Part shown: positions 25,160 through 34,700 of the stretch, piece by piece
Layout: each line of letters starts with the position of its first letter
Position numbering within the stretch: position 1 is the first letter of the stretch
DNA from: a candidate division FCPU426 bacterium
Lineage (GTDB): Bacteria; Oederibacteriota; Muellerivitia; Muellerivitales; Muellerivitaceae
NCBI GenBank assembly: GCA_003152075.1
Contig: PLZG01000080.1
Span: forward strand, 1 to 41,250
Length of the DNA: 41,250 bases
Direction: 5' to 3'
The notes under the pieces: generated by a model
Told to the model about the DNA's origin: nothing
The model's input: only the letters and a program-made list of their open reading frames with translations
Databases searched by the model: none
Made by a program: the position numbers and the translations under genes

Positions 25160-27303
25160 AAAAATCTGTAATGGCTCAATTCACCGTTAGGCTTGGGTTG
25201 GCATGCCTTTTTATATTGTGGGGTGCCGCTTCTCAGGTTTGGGGGGATTTGAGCCTTTCCACAAATTCAAATGTCCATATCCAAGCAGACCGGATCGAGT
25301 ATTTGAAGGACCAAGGGTTAGTGGTAGCAAGCGGCCAAGTGCATATCCAACAGGACCAAGTTCACTTATACGCGGATAAAATACGTTACGATATGACGGC
25401 CCAGAATATTTTTGCCGAGGGACATGTCATTTGGCAGGATGAAAGTCAGGAAATAGAGGCGAAAAATCTAACCTATAATCTCAGGGATAAAAAAGGAAAA
25501 GCCTTCGATATAAAAACCACGGCGCCACCTTGGATTAGCACGGGTTCTGAAATTGATATTGAAGATCGCAAAATCACCATTAAAAACGCCATAACCACCA
25601 CTTGTGATTACGTGGAAGGGTATCGACATTACTTCCTTAAATCCGACCGAATCACGATTTACTCCGGCGATTACTTGGTGGCCGAAAATGTGGTGATGTA
25701 TATTGGCAAGGTTCCGGTTTTTTATTTTCCTTTCTTTGTCCGTACCATCCATGATTTGAAAACGCCTTTTTCGATTTCAACTGGCGCAACGGATTACCTT
25801 GGTAATTACATTTTGCTTACTACCAATTACTTGTTAAGTACAACGAATTTCGGCGCTTTGTATTCGGATTATTTTTTTAAAAAAGGAATTGGCGTTGGAT
25901 TGCGTCACGAAATCGCCTTAAACGATTCCTCGGTTCTCTCCCTTTATGGATACGGTATCCAGGAAAAAGACACGCCGAATTTTCGCTGGGAGGGCCGGGC
26001 CCGAGGCCTTTGGGCCCTCTCGTCCAGTTTTCAAGGTAGGGTTGAAGCCGATATTCCAGGAGACAGTTTTTTCAGCCAGGATTATTCGGTCGCCCGCAGG
26101 GATCCGAGCTTAGTTTCAACGGTCAAAGAGTTCGACGTATCCACTACCCTTACTCGTCAACAGTGGACGCTAGGCCTTCTGATGAGACGGCAGGAATCGG
26201 CGGATTTCACTAAACCTGTAATTTCCGGATTGGTCAGCAGTCCCGCCACGCTTTACTCAAATTATTTTCTTACTCTCCAAAATTTACCCCAACTGACCTT
26301 CACCCTTTTTCCCCAACCGATTATCTGGAAAAATTGGTTAAAGTACGATTTAACCCTTCAAGGCGACCATACCTACACAAAGGCCAATGACTATTACGTG
26401 AATCATCTCAGTGGTGAATTGGGTATTAGTCAAAGTCTTTTATTTTTACAAAATCAAACCCTTTATACACGGGTTGGTTTGAACGACATTTTTCAAGATG
26501 TTTCCGATGTAGGAGTAACAATCGGCAATGGGAGCGCGGGGGAAACGCATTCCGTCAATACCCAAGAAACTTGGTCTTCCCGTTGGACGGAATTTTTCAA
26601 CACGAATTTTACTCATAATTTTTCCCAAAAAATCAATAACCTCTTGCCCACGGACCCACCCTATGGGGTCACCAGTGATCTTGTCACTGGAAGGCTTGAA
26701 CTCACCTTAGGATCTTACTTGACTGCGCGGACCAGCACCACCTATGACTTGAACGCCCAAGTAAATACGGATGGAGCCCGTTTTGGGTACTTACGAGAGG
26801 AATTCCTTTTGAATGCGTCCACTCAGTTCGATTATTCCGCCTTCGCTGATTATTCTATGAAGGCCGAGGCGTTGAAGGATTTCAGCACGATCCTCAATTT
26901 GCGGAGTCCAAACAGTTTTTGGCAGTTCCAGATATCCGGAAATTTTGTCGATCCGAATGTCAGCAATATTGGATATGTTACCTTTGGACTACCCGCTTCT
27001 TTTTACATTGCGGGGCAAGTGTCTTTCGCTTTTTTCACCAATTACCGCATGAGTGCGTTGGAAAGCTACGACTTGACCAATTCGAAATTCATCACCCGGA
27101 GCATCAGTTTTTACCGGGACCTGCACGATTGGGAGGCGGAATTGAATTACAACGAAGATCCTGTTCTGGGTAAAACGGTCTTTTTTAAATTAAACTTGAA
27201 GGCCTTCCCGGGAAGGCCTTTAACCGTTTCGGATGACCAGATCACGAGGTTAAACAGCCTTCGAAATCAGGGGTTGACGGGTGCGGCAAGTCAATTCCAA
27301 TAG
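25156..27303 (+). CDS. lptD: LptD-like LPS-assembly outer-membrane protein
   Basis: 715 residues from the ATG at 25156, which overlaps the permease stop; the earlier in-frame start at 25075 would lie deep inside that gene. A signal peptide (about 1-30) is followed by an OstA/LptA-type domain (VHIQADRIEYLKDQGLVVAS, GQVHIQQDQVHLYADKIRYD), then TTTCDYVEGYRHYFLKSDRI and KVPVFYFPFF, the junction typical of LptD, and a long beta-barrel region rich in aromatic strands. LptD inserts LPS into the outer leaflet. After the signal peptide I see only one cysteine, so the disulphide pairs that control the E. coli protein cannot form. An LptE partner is not visible here. Confidence 0.85.
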   Translation: MKKSVMAQFTVRLGLACLFILWGAASQVWGDLSLSTNSNVHIQADRIEYLKDQGLVVASGQVHIQQDQVHLYADKIRYDMTAQNIFAEGHVIWQDESQEIEAKNLTYNLRDKKGKAFDIKTTAPPWISTGSEIDIEDRKITIKNAITTTCDYVEGYRHYFLKSDRITIYSGDYLVAENVVMYIGKVPVFYFPFFVRTIHDLKTPFSISTGATDYLGNYILLTTNYLLSTTNFGALYSDYFFKKGIGVGLRHEIALNDSSVLSLYGYGIQEKDTPNFRWEGRARGLWALSSSFQGRVEADIPGDSFFSQDYSVARRDPSLVSTVKEFDVSTTLTRQQWTLGLLMRRQESADFTKPVISGLVSSPATLYSNYFLTLQNLPQLTFTLFPQPIIWKNWLKYDLTLQGDHTYTKANDYYVNHLSGELGISQSLLFLQNQTLYTRVGLNDIFQDVSDVGVTIGNGSAGETHSVNTQETWSSRWTEFFNTNFTHNFSQKINNLLPTDPPYGVTSDLVTGRLELTLGSYLTARTSTTYDLNAQVNTDGARFGYLREEFLLNASTQFDYSAFADYSMKAEALKDFSTILNLRSPNSFWQFQISGNFVDPNVSNIGYVTFGLPASFYIAGQVSFAFFTNYRMSALESYDLTNSKFITRSISFYRDLHDWEAELNYNEDPVLGKTVFFKLNLKAFPGRPLTVSDDQITRLNSLRNQGLTGAASQFQ

Positions 27304-27355
27304 CCCTGTGACCAAACCCTAAAATACACATGCCTGGAAAAACGGGAGAGAATGC

Positions 27356-27366
27356 TGTAATAATAC
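27356..27366 (+). promoter_or_regulatory. Candidate extended -10 for a leaderless uvrA
   Basis: TGT-AATAAT at 27356-27364 overlaps TAATAC at 27361-27366. Either would place the transcript start within about two bases of the uvrA ATG at 27373. No -35 box is evident. Confidence 0.3.
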
Positions 27367-27372
27367 TGGCCC

Positions 27373-30252
27373 ATGAAAAAGAACAGTATTGTTGTTCGCG
27401 GCGCCCGTGAGCATAACTTAAAGAATATCTCCGTAGAAATGCCTCGGGATCAATTAGTGGTCATTACTGGAGTGTCGGGTTCGGGTAAGTCCTCCCTGGC
27501 GTTTGACACCCTTTATGCCGAGGGCCAACGCCGTTATGTCGAATCACTATCCTCGTACGCCCGCCAGTTCCTGGGCCTTATGGAAAAACCGGACGTTGAC
27601 CTGATTGAAGGTTTGTCCCCGGCGGTTGCTATCCAGCAAAAGGCGGGAAGCCGGAATCCCCGGTCAACAGTTGGCACGACCACAGAAATCTACGATTACT
27701 TGCGACTATTGTTCGCTAGGGTGGGCAGTCCCCACTGCGTGAATTGTGGACGTCCAATTAGCCGGCAAACAGTTCAACAGATCGTGGACCGAGTCTTTTC
27801 ATTTCCTGTTGGGTCCAAACTTCACATCCTCGCGCCCCTGATTTCAAGCCGAAAAGGGGAGTACAAGAAAATTTTTGACCAGGTTCGGAAAGACGGGTTT
27901 GTCCGGGTCCGTGTAGATGGTCAGTTAAAAGAGCTGGATGACGACATCAATCTTGAAAAAAATAAAAAGCATGACATTGAGGTGGTGATTGACCGTCTGG
28001 TATTAAAACCTGAAATAAAAAAACGCCTCGCGGATTCACTTGAGACGGCCCTGAAGCAAGGGGATGGGATCGTCAAAATCCTGATGGGGAGCGGATCCAA
28101 AGAAACTGAACAACTTTTTTCTGAACACTTCGCCTGTGTTTATTGCGGCATCAGCGTGGAGGAACCGGCTCCTCGGAATTTTTCATTTAATAATCCACAT
28201 GGGGCATGCCCCGCCTGTACGGGAATGGGTTATAAAATGGAAGCAGATCAATCACTTGTCATCGACCAAGAAAAATCCATTGAGGAGGGGGCCGTAGACC
28301 CCTACAGCACTCCAAAGGCGGTTTATTACCAGAACCTTTTGGAAGGCGTTTGCCAACATTTCAAAGTTAGTCAAACTATCCCATTCAAAAAAATTCCTGA
28401 AAAGGTCCAGAAAGCCATTCTTTATGGGACTGAAGAGGAAATCGAATTTAAAATCCGCAAGGGAAGCTACCAGCAAAAATTTTGGGGACCCTTTGAGGGA
28501 GTTATTCCTAACCTGGAAAGGCGTTTCCACGAAACCGATTCGGAATATATCCGTGAAGAAATCGAGAAGTATTTGATTAGTAAGCCCTGTCGGGCCTGTA
28601 AAGGAACCCGTTTAAAGCCCGAGAGTTTGGCTGTTACGATTGGTGACATCAACATTATTGACGTCACTAAATTCTCCGTAAAAAAAGGCTTGGAGTTTTT
28701 TGACAAGTTAAAATTAAACGAAAAATCCTTGGCAGTGGCTGGACAGATATTAAAAGAAATTAAAAATCGTCTTTTGTTTTTAAAAAATGTAGGTTTGGAT
28801 TATTTAACCCTTGACCGTATGACGGCTTCTTTGTCAGGGGGAGAGGCCCAGCGGATTCATTTGGCCACCCAAATTGGAAGCGCCTTAGTTGGGGTTCTTT
28901 ACATCTTGGATGAGCCTTCCATTGGATTACACCAACGAGATAATGTGAGGTTGTTAAACACGTTGAACCACTTACGTGATATCGGTAATACGGTCATCGT
29001 TGTCGAACACGACGAGGATACGATTGAAGCCGCGGATTACATTATCGACATGGGCTTGGGAGCCGGGGTGGCTGGTGGTGAGGTTGTGGCTGCGGGTAGT
29101 TTGGATCAAATTCTCTCAAACCGGATTTCGCTGACGGGCCAGTATCTTTCAGGAAAATTATTTATACCGGCCAAAATGAAAATCGAAAAAAAGTTCGAAA
29201 AATACTTAATTTTAGAAGGGGCCACTAAAAATAATCTTAAAAATCTATCGGTTAAATTACCTTTGGGGTGTTTTTTAGCCGTTACAGGAGTATCGGGATC
29301 GGGGAAAAGCACTCTGGTTATGGAAACCCTATATCCGGCTTTATTGCACAAGCTTTATGGGCTCCGGGTTAAACCGGAGGGTTATGGAGCGATTGAGGGG
29401 GTGGAAAATATTGACAAAATCATTGAAATTGACCAATCCCCCATAGGCCGAACACCACGGTCAAATACGGCAACCTATACCGGTATATTTACCCATGTTC
29501 GGGATCTTTTTGCCCGCTTACCAGACGCCAAAGCAAGAGGTTACAAGGAGGGACGGTTTAGTTTTAACGTCAAGGGTGGGCGATGCGAAGCCTGTGAGGG
29601 CGATGGCGTCATCAAGATTGAGATGCATTTTTTACCGGATGTTTATGTACCGTGTGAGGTTTGCAAAGGAAAAAGATATAATCGTGAAACCCTTGAAATA
29701 CGTTACAAGGAAAAAAATATTGCTGAAATTTTAGATTTAAGCGTTGATGAGGGTTTAAAGTTTTTTTCCGTGATACCCAAAATTCATAAAGTGATGGAAA
29801 CCCTGCGCGATGTGGGGTTGGGTTACATCAAGTTGGGACAACCAGCCACCACCCTTTCAGGCGGGGAAGCTCAAAGGGTTAAGCTCTCCACCGAGCTGGG
29901 AAAAAGAAGCACGGGTAAAACTGTTTACATTTTAGATGAACCCACCACGGGACTTCATTTTGCCGATGTGGATCATTTGATAAAAGTTTTAAAACGCTTA
30001 GTGGATGCTGGTAACACAGTTATCGTGATTGAACACAACTTGGACGTGATCAAAACAGCGGATTACATTCTTGATTTGGGTCCCGAAGGCGGGGAAGAAG
30101 GGGGACAAATTGTGGCCTCCGGGAGTGTTCAGGAAATCATCGATTCGCCCAAATCTTACACAGGAAAGTTCTTGGCCGATAAAATTAAGAAAGACCAAAA
30201 TAGGGTAAAATATCAAGGGAAAATGGTAGTCGGGAGCGGAAATGCCCGTTGA
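27373..30252 (+). CDS. uvrA: Excinuclease ABC subunit A
   Basis: 959 residues, a full-length UvrA, the damage-recognition ATPase of nucleotide excision repair. The first Walker A is [14 protein letters not shown] (33-46), followed by [19 protein letters not shown]. Zinc modules are visible at CVYCG...ACPACTG (about 254-284) and CEACEGDGV...CEVCKGKRY (about 738-768). The second Walker A is [10 protein letters not shown] (near 638-647). Both ABC signatures are intact ([12 protein letters not shown] and [12 protein letters not shown]), as are the DEPS and DEPT Walker B regions. No ribosome site precedes the ATG. It sits between outer-membrane genes without functional link to them. Confidence 0.97.
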   Translation: MKKNSIVVRGAREHNLKNISVEMPRDQLVVITGVSGSGKSSLAFDTLYAEGQRRYVESLSSYARQFLGLMEKPDVDLIEGLSPAVAIQQKAGSRNPRSTVGTTTEIYDYLRLLFARVGSPHCVNCGRPISRQTVQQIVDRVFSFPVGSKLHILAPLISSRKGEYKKIFDQVRKDGFVRVRVDGQLKELDDDINLEKNKKHDIEVVIDRLVLKPEIKKRLADSLETALKQGDGIVKILMGSGSKETEQLFSEHFACVYCGISVEEPAPRNFSFNNPHGACPACTGMGYKMEADQSLVIDQEKSIEEGAVDPYSTPKAVYYQNLLEGVCQHFKVSQTIPFKKIPEKVQKAILYGTEEEIEFKIRKGSYQQKFWGPFEGVIPNLERRFHETDSEYIREEIEKYLISKPCRACKGTRLKPESLAVTIGDINIIDVTKFSVKKGLEFFDKLKLNEKSLAVAGQILKEIKNRLLFLKNVGLDYLTLDRMTASLSGGEAQRIHLATQIGSALVGVLYILDEPSIGLHQRDNVRLLNTLNHLRDIGNTVIVVEHDEDTIEAADYIIDMGLGAGVAGGEVVAAGSLDQILSNRISLTGQYLSGKLFIPAKMKIEKKFEKYLILEGATKNNLKNLSVKLPLGCFLAVTGVSGSGKSTLVMETLYPALLHKLYGLRVKPEGYGAIEGVENIDKIIEIDQSPIGRTPRSNTATYTGIFTHVRDLFARLPDAKARGYKEGRFSFNVKGGRCEACEGDGVIKIEMHFLPDVYVPCEVCKGKRYNRETLEIRYKEKNIAEILDLSVDEGLKFFSVIPKIHKVMETLRDVGLGYIKLGQPATTLSGGEAQRVKLSTELGKRSTGKTVYILDEPTTGLHFADVDHLIKVLKRLVDAGNTVIVIEHNLDVIKTADYILDLGPEGGEEGGQIVASGSVQEIIDSPKSYTGKFLADKIKKDQNRVKYQGKMVVGSGNAR

Positions 30253-30277
30253 CTGCCTTTTGGGGTAGGGATATAAT
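30249..30277 (+). promoter_or_regulatory. Promoter of PorV-like 2
   Basis: TTGACT (30249-30254), 17 bases, TATAAT (30272-30277). The -35 overlaps the uvrA stop codon. Transcription would start near 30284, about 32 bases before the TTG start codon. Confidence 0.72.
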
Positions 30278-30315
30278 TTTTTTATCATAATTATTTTAAA
30301 GGAGCTTTTTTTTTC

Positions 30316-31284
30316 TTGAAAAAATCACTTGGGTTTAAATCATTAAAACCATTTTTCTTATTTTTTATTTGCCTATATGGGGGCCTTGCGCAGACAGTTT
30401 TTGCGGGTGGACCCGGAAGTACGGGTGCTGTTGAGCTCAAAATTCCAGTTAGCCCAAGGGCTGTCGCCATGGGAGAAGCTTTTGTTGCTGTGGCGGATGA
30501 CGCCAGCGCAGTTTATTGGAATCCGGCCGGCTTAAACCAAGCCGGTGGCACCCATCTGATGCTCGAATACAATGTTTTTATTGAAACTGTTCGTTATAAC
30601 GGCGGCGATCTAGTGATAAAGTTGGATAAGGATTTTGCGTTGGGTCTGGGGGCAAAACTCCTATCCACTGGTACCGAAAATGAGGTAAATGCTGCCGGAG
30701 TTACAACAGGGAACACATTTAGCGAAAGCTACATGGATATTGACTTGGCGGGAGCTTACCGACTCAGTTATTATTTTGACGTGGGGTTAACCGCGAAATA
30801 TATCTCCAAAAATTTGGCCGGGACCACGGCTTCCACTTTTGCGGTGGATTTGGGCCTTCTCTACCGGACTCCAATACCGCATTTGACAGCGGGAATGAAC
30901 ATCCAAAATCTTGGACCTGGACTTAAATTTGATCAAACCCCGGATCCCCTTCCGCTAAATTTGAAACTCGGCGTCGCTTATAAAATGTTTGAGGACAATT
31001 TTACCGTCGCTTACGACGTAAATTTTCCAAATGACAATGCTATTTCCACCAGTATTGGCGGGGAATATTGGTATAAAGACACATTGGTGGGCCGGTTCGG
31101 ATACCAATTCCAGGGTTCCATCGACCAAAATCAATTAGGCATTGGTGGAAAAGCGGGTTTGTATTTGGGGGCTGGCGTGAAAGTCGCGGCGTTCAAGAAC
31201 TTTTATTTGGGCCTGGATTACGCATGGACAGATCAAGGTTTCTTGGGTTCCAACCATCATTTCGCCATGGACTTTTATTTTTGA
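30316..31284 (+). CDS. PorV/PorQ-family outer-membrane protein 2
   Basis: 322 residues with a TTG start; AAAGGAG lies 11 bases upstream across a T-run, and no ATG is available before the signal peptide. The signal peptide (about 1-30) is followed by LKIPVSPRAVAMGEAFVAVA and AVYWNPAGLNQ, the same family signature as the gene at 20676. The two differ widely elsewhere, so they are old paralogues. The predicted barrel ends in an aromatic strand (HFAMDFYF) with a C-terminal Phe, the usual signal for outer-membrane insertion, which the first paralogue lacks. Role unknown: lipid, hydrocarbon or protein handling at the outer membrane. Confidence 0.85.
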   Translation: MKKSLGFKSLKPFFLFFICLYGGLAQTVFAGGPGSTGAVELKIPVSPRAVAMGEAFVAVADDASAVYWNPAGLNQAGGTHLMLEYNVFIETVRYNGGDLVIKLDKDFALGLGAKLLSTGTENEVNAAGVTTGNTFSESYMDIDLAGAYRLSYYFDVGLTAKYISKNLAGTTASTFAVDLGLLYRTPIPHLTAGMNIQNLGPGLKFDQTPDPLPLNLKLGVAYKMFEDNFTVAYDVNFPNDNAISTSIGGEYWYKDTLVGRFGYQFQGSIDQNQLGIGGKAGLYLGAGVKVAAFKNFYLGLDYAWTDQGFLGSNHHFAMDFYF

Positions 31285-31290
31285 ACCCTG

Positions 31291-31318
31291 TTGCCTTCCA
31301 TTGGTTTTCCCTTATACT
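31291..31318 (+). promoter_or_regulatory. Candidate promoter of the Crp/Fnr-type regulator
   Basis: TTGCCT (31291-31296), 16 bases, TATACT (31313-31318), lying between the PorV-like 2 stop and the regulator start. Confidence 0.4.
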
Positions 31319-31402
31319 TCTTGAGCGTTGCGGTTGAGTTTCGATGTTGTTTATTTTAAATCCCAGGAAATGCAAAGCTTTTCAAAGTCCAGAGGGTCCA
31401 AA

Positions 31403-32059
31403 ATGAGTACCGAACAAGAAATATTCGATAAATGTGGCCGTTCCTATAATCCGGGAGACAATATCTTTCGCGAGGGTGATGTTGGCAATGAAATGTATAT
31501 TATTCAATCAGGCCGAGTCAAAATCACGAAGCAATTGAAGGATGGCGTCGAAAAAACCTTGGTTATTTTGGGCCCCGGGGACTTTTTCGGGGAGATGGCG
31601 GTTATCGATAAAGATGTTCGTTCCGCTAACGCGACTGCCGTGGATGCTTCCCGTTTAATCGCCTTGGACGAAGAAGTTTTTGAGATGCATATGCAGACCA
31701 ATCCCAAAATAGTGAAAAAAATCCTGAAAAACCTGACTTCGCGGTTGCGGGACGCTAACCAACAAATCGCCAATCTCATGATCAAGGACGCAAATCGTCT
31801 GGTTGCCAACACCATTCTTTTGGTGGTACACAAGCATGGCCAAGAGGGCCCGACCGGAATCACCATGGATATCAGTTTTAACGTCCCCGAGTTAAGCAAA
31901 ATGTGCGGGTTAGATTTACCCAAGACTCAAGAAATAGTTGATAAACTCATCAAGGCTAAGGTGGTCAGTTTGTCCGGGGACATTATCATCGTGACGAGCC
32001 TTGATAATCTTGAGAAATTCATTAGATTCTTGGAAATGAAAGAACAATTCGGGGAATAA
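31403..32059 (+). CDS. Crp/Fnr-family transcriptional regulator
   Basis: 218 residues from the ATG at 31403, chosen because GAGGG lies 7 bases upstream and the cyclic-nucleotide domain begins just after; the GTG- or ATG-type starts further up add a tail unlike the family. The N-terminal beta-roll is clear (YNPGDNIFREGDVGNEMYII, SGRVKI, ILGPGDFFGEMAVIDKDVRS). A dimer helix follows (SRLRDANQQIANLMIKD), then a C-terminal winged-helix region (NVPELSKMCGLDLPKTQEIV). The canonical R-T-S/A cAMP pocket is only partly kept (DVRSANATAV), so the ligand is uncertain. No iron-sulphur cysteine set as in Fnr is seen. Target genes unknown; a terminator follows, so it is monocistronic or ends a unit. Confidence 0.85.
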   Translation: MSTEQEIFDKCGRSYNPGDNIFREGDVGNEMYIIQSGRVKITKQLKDGVEKTLVILGPGDFFGEMAVIDKDVRSANATAVDASRLIALDEEVFEMHMQTNPKIVKKILKNLTSRLRDANQQIANLMIKDANRLVANTILLVVHKHGQEGPTGITMDISFNVPELSKMCGLDLPKTQEIVDKLIKAKVVSLSGDIIIVTSLDNLEKFIRFLEMKEQFGE

Positions 32060-32073
32060 GGCGCCCCTTGTTT

Positions 32074-32105
32074 AAGCCCCGCACTCCTTGTGGGGCTTTT
32101 TTTTT
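32074..32105 (+). terminator. Intrinsic terminator after the Crp/Fnr-type gene
   Basis: Stem AAGCCCCGCA (32074-32083) pairs with TGTGGGGCTT (32089-32098) with one G-T pair, a 5-base loop, and a T-run to 32105. Confidence 0.9.
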
Positions 32106-32139
32106 GTTTGCCAAAATTGATTAATCCCAGAGAAAAAGC

Positions 32140-33114
32140 GTGATCCTAACCGAAATTACAGCTCCCATCCAAAAAGACCTGAACCGGGTTGAGCAGGCGA
32201 TTGCTCAAACCCTTAAAACGGATAATTTATTCATTCAACAGATGGTTGATTATCTTTCCCACTCCACGGGGAAAAGAATCCGTCCTGCCCTTGCCATACT
32301 ATCGGCCAAGTATTGTGGAAACCTTCCGGATGAGGCAATTACTTTGGGCGCGGCTTTGGAAATGATCCATGTGGCTACCTTGATCCACGACGATATCATT
32401 GATAATTCAGCTGTTCGCCGAAAACAAAAAACCCTTAATTTTAAATGGGGTAACGAAATATCGGTTCTCATGGGCGATTATGTTTTCGCTTCTTCCTTTT
32501 TTTTAATGGCTAAAGTCCTTCCCAAGCCGGTGTTGAGTACCCTAGCGGATACTACCAACATCATCTGCCGGGGAGAAATTTCTGAAACTTTCAACCGGTT
32601 TAACGTCGACATGGCCGAAAAGCAATATTTGGAAGTCATCAAGGAGAAAACAGCCAGTTTGTTCGCGGCTAGCTGTCAAACCGGGGCGATGTTGGCGGAA
32701 GGGGATGACCTGACCATTAACCGCCTTTACCGTTTTGGAATGGGCGTGGGTATGGCTTTTCAAATTATTGACGACACCCTGGATTTCACCGGAAAGGAAT
32801 CGAGAGTGGGTAAACCCGTCATGAGCGATTTGCGGGAGGGTAAACTGACCCTTCCGGTCATTCATTGCCTGGATAATTGCATCGCGGCCGAGAAAAAGCG
32901 GCTTAAAAAAATGATTTTAAAAAAAGTGAAAACAGGTGGCGATCTCAAATGGCTCATGACGCTTTTGAAAAAATATAAATCTGTCGAATACTCGCTTAAT
33001 AAAGCAAAGTTCTTCGTGGAGGACGCCAAAACCGCGCTTTATCAGTTGAACGGTAACAGGGATAAAAACGACTTGCTTCAGTTTGCCGACTTTTTGATTG
33101 ACCGGGATTTTTAA
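32140..33114 (+). CDS. Polyprenyl diphosphate synthase
   Basis: 324 residues, GTG start with only a weak AGAGA ribosome site. The trans-prenyltransferase landmarks are intact: GKRIRPALAIL (about 44-54), the first Asp-rich motif LIHDDIIDNSAVRR (D84, D85, D88) and the second FQIIDDTLDF (about D211, D212, D215) followed by GKPVMSDLREGKLTLP. It extends allylic diphosphates with isopentenyl diphosphate, giving a long chain (C35-C45 type) for quinone side chains or similar. Chain length cannot be fixed from sequence by eye. Being next to the complex I operon, a quinone role is attractive; a role in lipid carriers for the glycan locus is less likely because those need cis-prenyl chains in bacteria. 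Confidence 0.9.
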   Translation: MILTEITAPIQKDLNRVEQAIAQTLKTDNLFIQQMVDYLSHSTGKRIRPALAILSAKYCGNLPDEAITLGAALEMIHVATLIHDDIIDNSAVRRKQKTLNFKWGNEISVLMGDYVFASSFFLMAKVLPKPVLSTLADTTNIICRGEISETFNRFNVDMAEKQYLEVIKEKTASLFAASCQTGAMLAEGDDLTINRLYRFGMGVGMAFQIIDDTLDFTGKESRVGKPVMSDLREGKLTLPVIHCLDNCIAAEKKRLKKMILKKVKTGGDLKWLMTLLKKYKSVEYSLNKAKFFVEDAKTALYQLNGNRDKNDLLQFADFLIDRDF

Positions 33115-33155
33115 ATCGAGAGACCGAATAAACTGGAAATTGTCTTAGGTTGTGC

Positions 33156-33184
33156 TTGAATTTTTACGGTGGGATGTGTATAGA
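33156..33184 (+). promoter_or_regulatory. Promoter of the nuo operon
   Basis: TTGAAT (33156-33161), 17 bases, TATAGA (33179-33184). Transcription would start near 33191, giving a leader of about 37 bases before nuoA. Confidence 0.65.
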
Positions 33185-33227
33185 ATAAGCAGATTTAGCC
33201 TTCCATCCTCGAACCCTGAGAGAACGC

Positions 33228-33608
33228 ATGCTTGAACAGTATGGCTATGTTCTGGTCTTCTTAATGGCGGGAATTGTTTTTATTCTTGGGGCTTTCATCA
33301 CCGGCTGGGCATTGAGTCCCAACGGATTGCTCGGCTTGAAATACAAGTATAAAAAAGAGGTTCTTGTCGACACCTATGAATGCGGTGTTGAGACCTATGG
33401 CTCTTCCTGGTTCCGTTTCAACGTCAGTTTTTACCTTTACGCCCTCCTCTTTGTGATTTTCGACATCGAAACCGTTTTTCTTTACCCGTGGGCGGTATCG
33501 TTTAAAGCCCTAGGAATGTTTGGGTTTATGGAAATGATCGTGTTCATCTTGATCCTGTTAGTGGGACTCGCTTATGCCTGGAAAAAGGAGGCCTTAAAAT
33601 GGGAGTAG
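33228..33608 (+). CDS. nuoA: NADH-quinone oxidoreductase subunit A
   Basis: 126 residues, three membrane helices. The loop between helices 1 and 2 carries the family signature [18 protein letters not shown], and helix 2 has [20 protein letters not shown] with the conserved acidic residues. NuoA sits at the junction of the peripheral and membrane arms of complex I. It is the first gene of the operon, and its end overlaps nuoB by 10 bases. Confidence 0.95.
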   Translation: MLEQYGYVLVFLMAGIVFILGAFITGWALSPNGLLGLKYKYKKEVLVDTYECGVETYGSSWFRFNVSFYLYALLFVIFDIETVFLYPWAVSFKALGMFGFMEMIVFILILLVGLAYAWKKEALKWE

Positions 33609-34141
33609 GCTTGAAAGGTATGACCCGACCGGAAATTGAACAAATGGAGGGCGAGAGCCAGATCCCCGGCTTGTGGACCTTGGAAAAAGCTGTTGGGTTT
33701 ATTTTCAAGTGGGCCCGGAAGAACTCCCTTTGGCCGCTTCAGTTTGGAACGGCTTGCTGCGCAATTGAGATGATGGCCACTGCCGCCGGGCGTTATGATA
33801 TCTCCCGATTTGGTTCCGAAGTGTTCAGGCCCTCTCCCCGCCAGGCGGATCTCCTGATCGCCGCCGGCACTATTACGGAAAAAATGGGTTACGCCCTTAA
33901 AAAACTTTACGAACAAATGCCCAAACCCAGCTGGGTTATCGCCATGGGGAGCTGCACTATTGCTGGCGGTCCTTATTATTACGACTCCTATACTGTGGTG
34001 AAGGGAATCGATTCCTTCGTGCCCGTGGATGTCTATGTTCCGGGTTGCCCGCCACGCCCGGAGTCCTTGATTCACGGTTTGATGGCTATTCAAAAAAAGA
34101 TCGAGGATGAGCCGATTTTTCGCCGCCGGAGAATCGATTAA
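33599..34141 (+). CDS. nuoB: NADH-quinone oxidoreductase subunit B
   Basis: 180 residues, start ATG at 33599 with AAGGAGG inside the nuoA end. It holds the terminal N2 4Fe-4S cluster: C53 and C54 in [11 protein letters not shown]119 in GSCTIAGG and C150 in PGCPPRPE are all present. The quinone-site flank [20 protein letters not shown] is conserved. It passes electrons to quinone with NuoD. Confidence 0.96.
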   Translation: MGVGLKGMTRPEIEQMEGESQIPGLWTLEKAVGFIFKWARKNSLWPLQFGTACCAIEMMATAAGRYDISRFGSEVFRPSPRQADLLIAAGTITEKMGYALKKLYEQMPKPSWVIAMGSCTIAGGPYYYDSYTVVKGIDSFVPVDVYVPGCPPRPESLIHGLMAIQKKIEDEPIFRRRRID

Positions 34142-34226
34142 GTTACCGAGTTTCTTGCCTTTCGACACTGCCGTAAGTTCAAAAGATAAAAGATTATTAA
34201 CGATTTGATCTCAAGGATTGAGCCGC

Positions 34227-34700
34227 GTGACCAACGAAGAACTCAAAACAAAAATTGAATCCGACTTCAAGGATAAGGTCCTGTCGGCAACCATTTCCGC
34301 GCAAAAAGAACTGATAGTCGTGGTCAAACCAGAATCTTATTTGTTCGTTTGCCAAGGCTTGCGCGACAAAAGTGAATACGCCTTTCAGCACCTTTCTTGC
34401 CAGACCGCGGTGGACTATCCCAAGGAAAACAAGATCACCGTGGTTTGCCATCTTTGGTCTTATAAATATGGCCATCAAATCACGATCAAGTTGGATGTAG
34501 ATCGTGCTAATCCCAAGGCGCCAACCTTGGAGAATATCTGGAAAAGCGCCAATTGGTTTGAAAGGGAAGTGTTCGATCTTTACGGGGTTATATTTGAGGG
34601 ACACTCGGACTTGCGTCGCATCATGATGCCCGAGGACTATACCAAGTTCCCTTTGAGAAAGGATTTCGCGGATGACGGATTTATTATTAAGCCAAATTAA
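34227..34700 (+). CDS. nuoC: NADH-quinone oxidoreductase subunit C
   Basis: 157 residues from the GTG at 34227, preferred because AAGGA lies 9 bases upstream; a TTG at 34218 is too close to that site. The signature NWFEREVFDLYGVIFEGHSD and RRIMMPEDY...PLRKDF mark the 30-kDa subunit. It is a separate protein, not fused to NuoD. The 3' end overlaps nuoD by 29 bases. Confidence 0.92.
   Translation: MTNEELKTKIESDFKDKVLSATISAQKELIVVVKPESYLFVCQGLRDKSEYAFQHLSCQTAVDYPKENKITVVCHLWSYKYGHQITIKLDVDRANPKAPTLENIWKSANWFEREVFDLYGVIFEGHSDLRRIMMPEDYTKFPLRKDFADDGFIIKPN

Noticed and set aside
32140-33114. Polyprenyl synthase as the maker of the glycan lipid carrier
   Set aside because: Its motifs are those of trans-prenyltransferases, while bacterial glycan carriers come from cis-prenyltransferases; a quinone role fits better.
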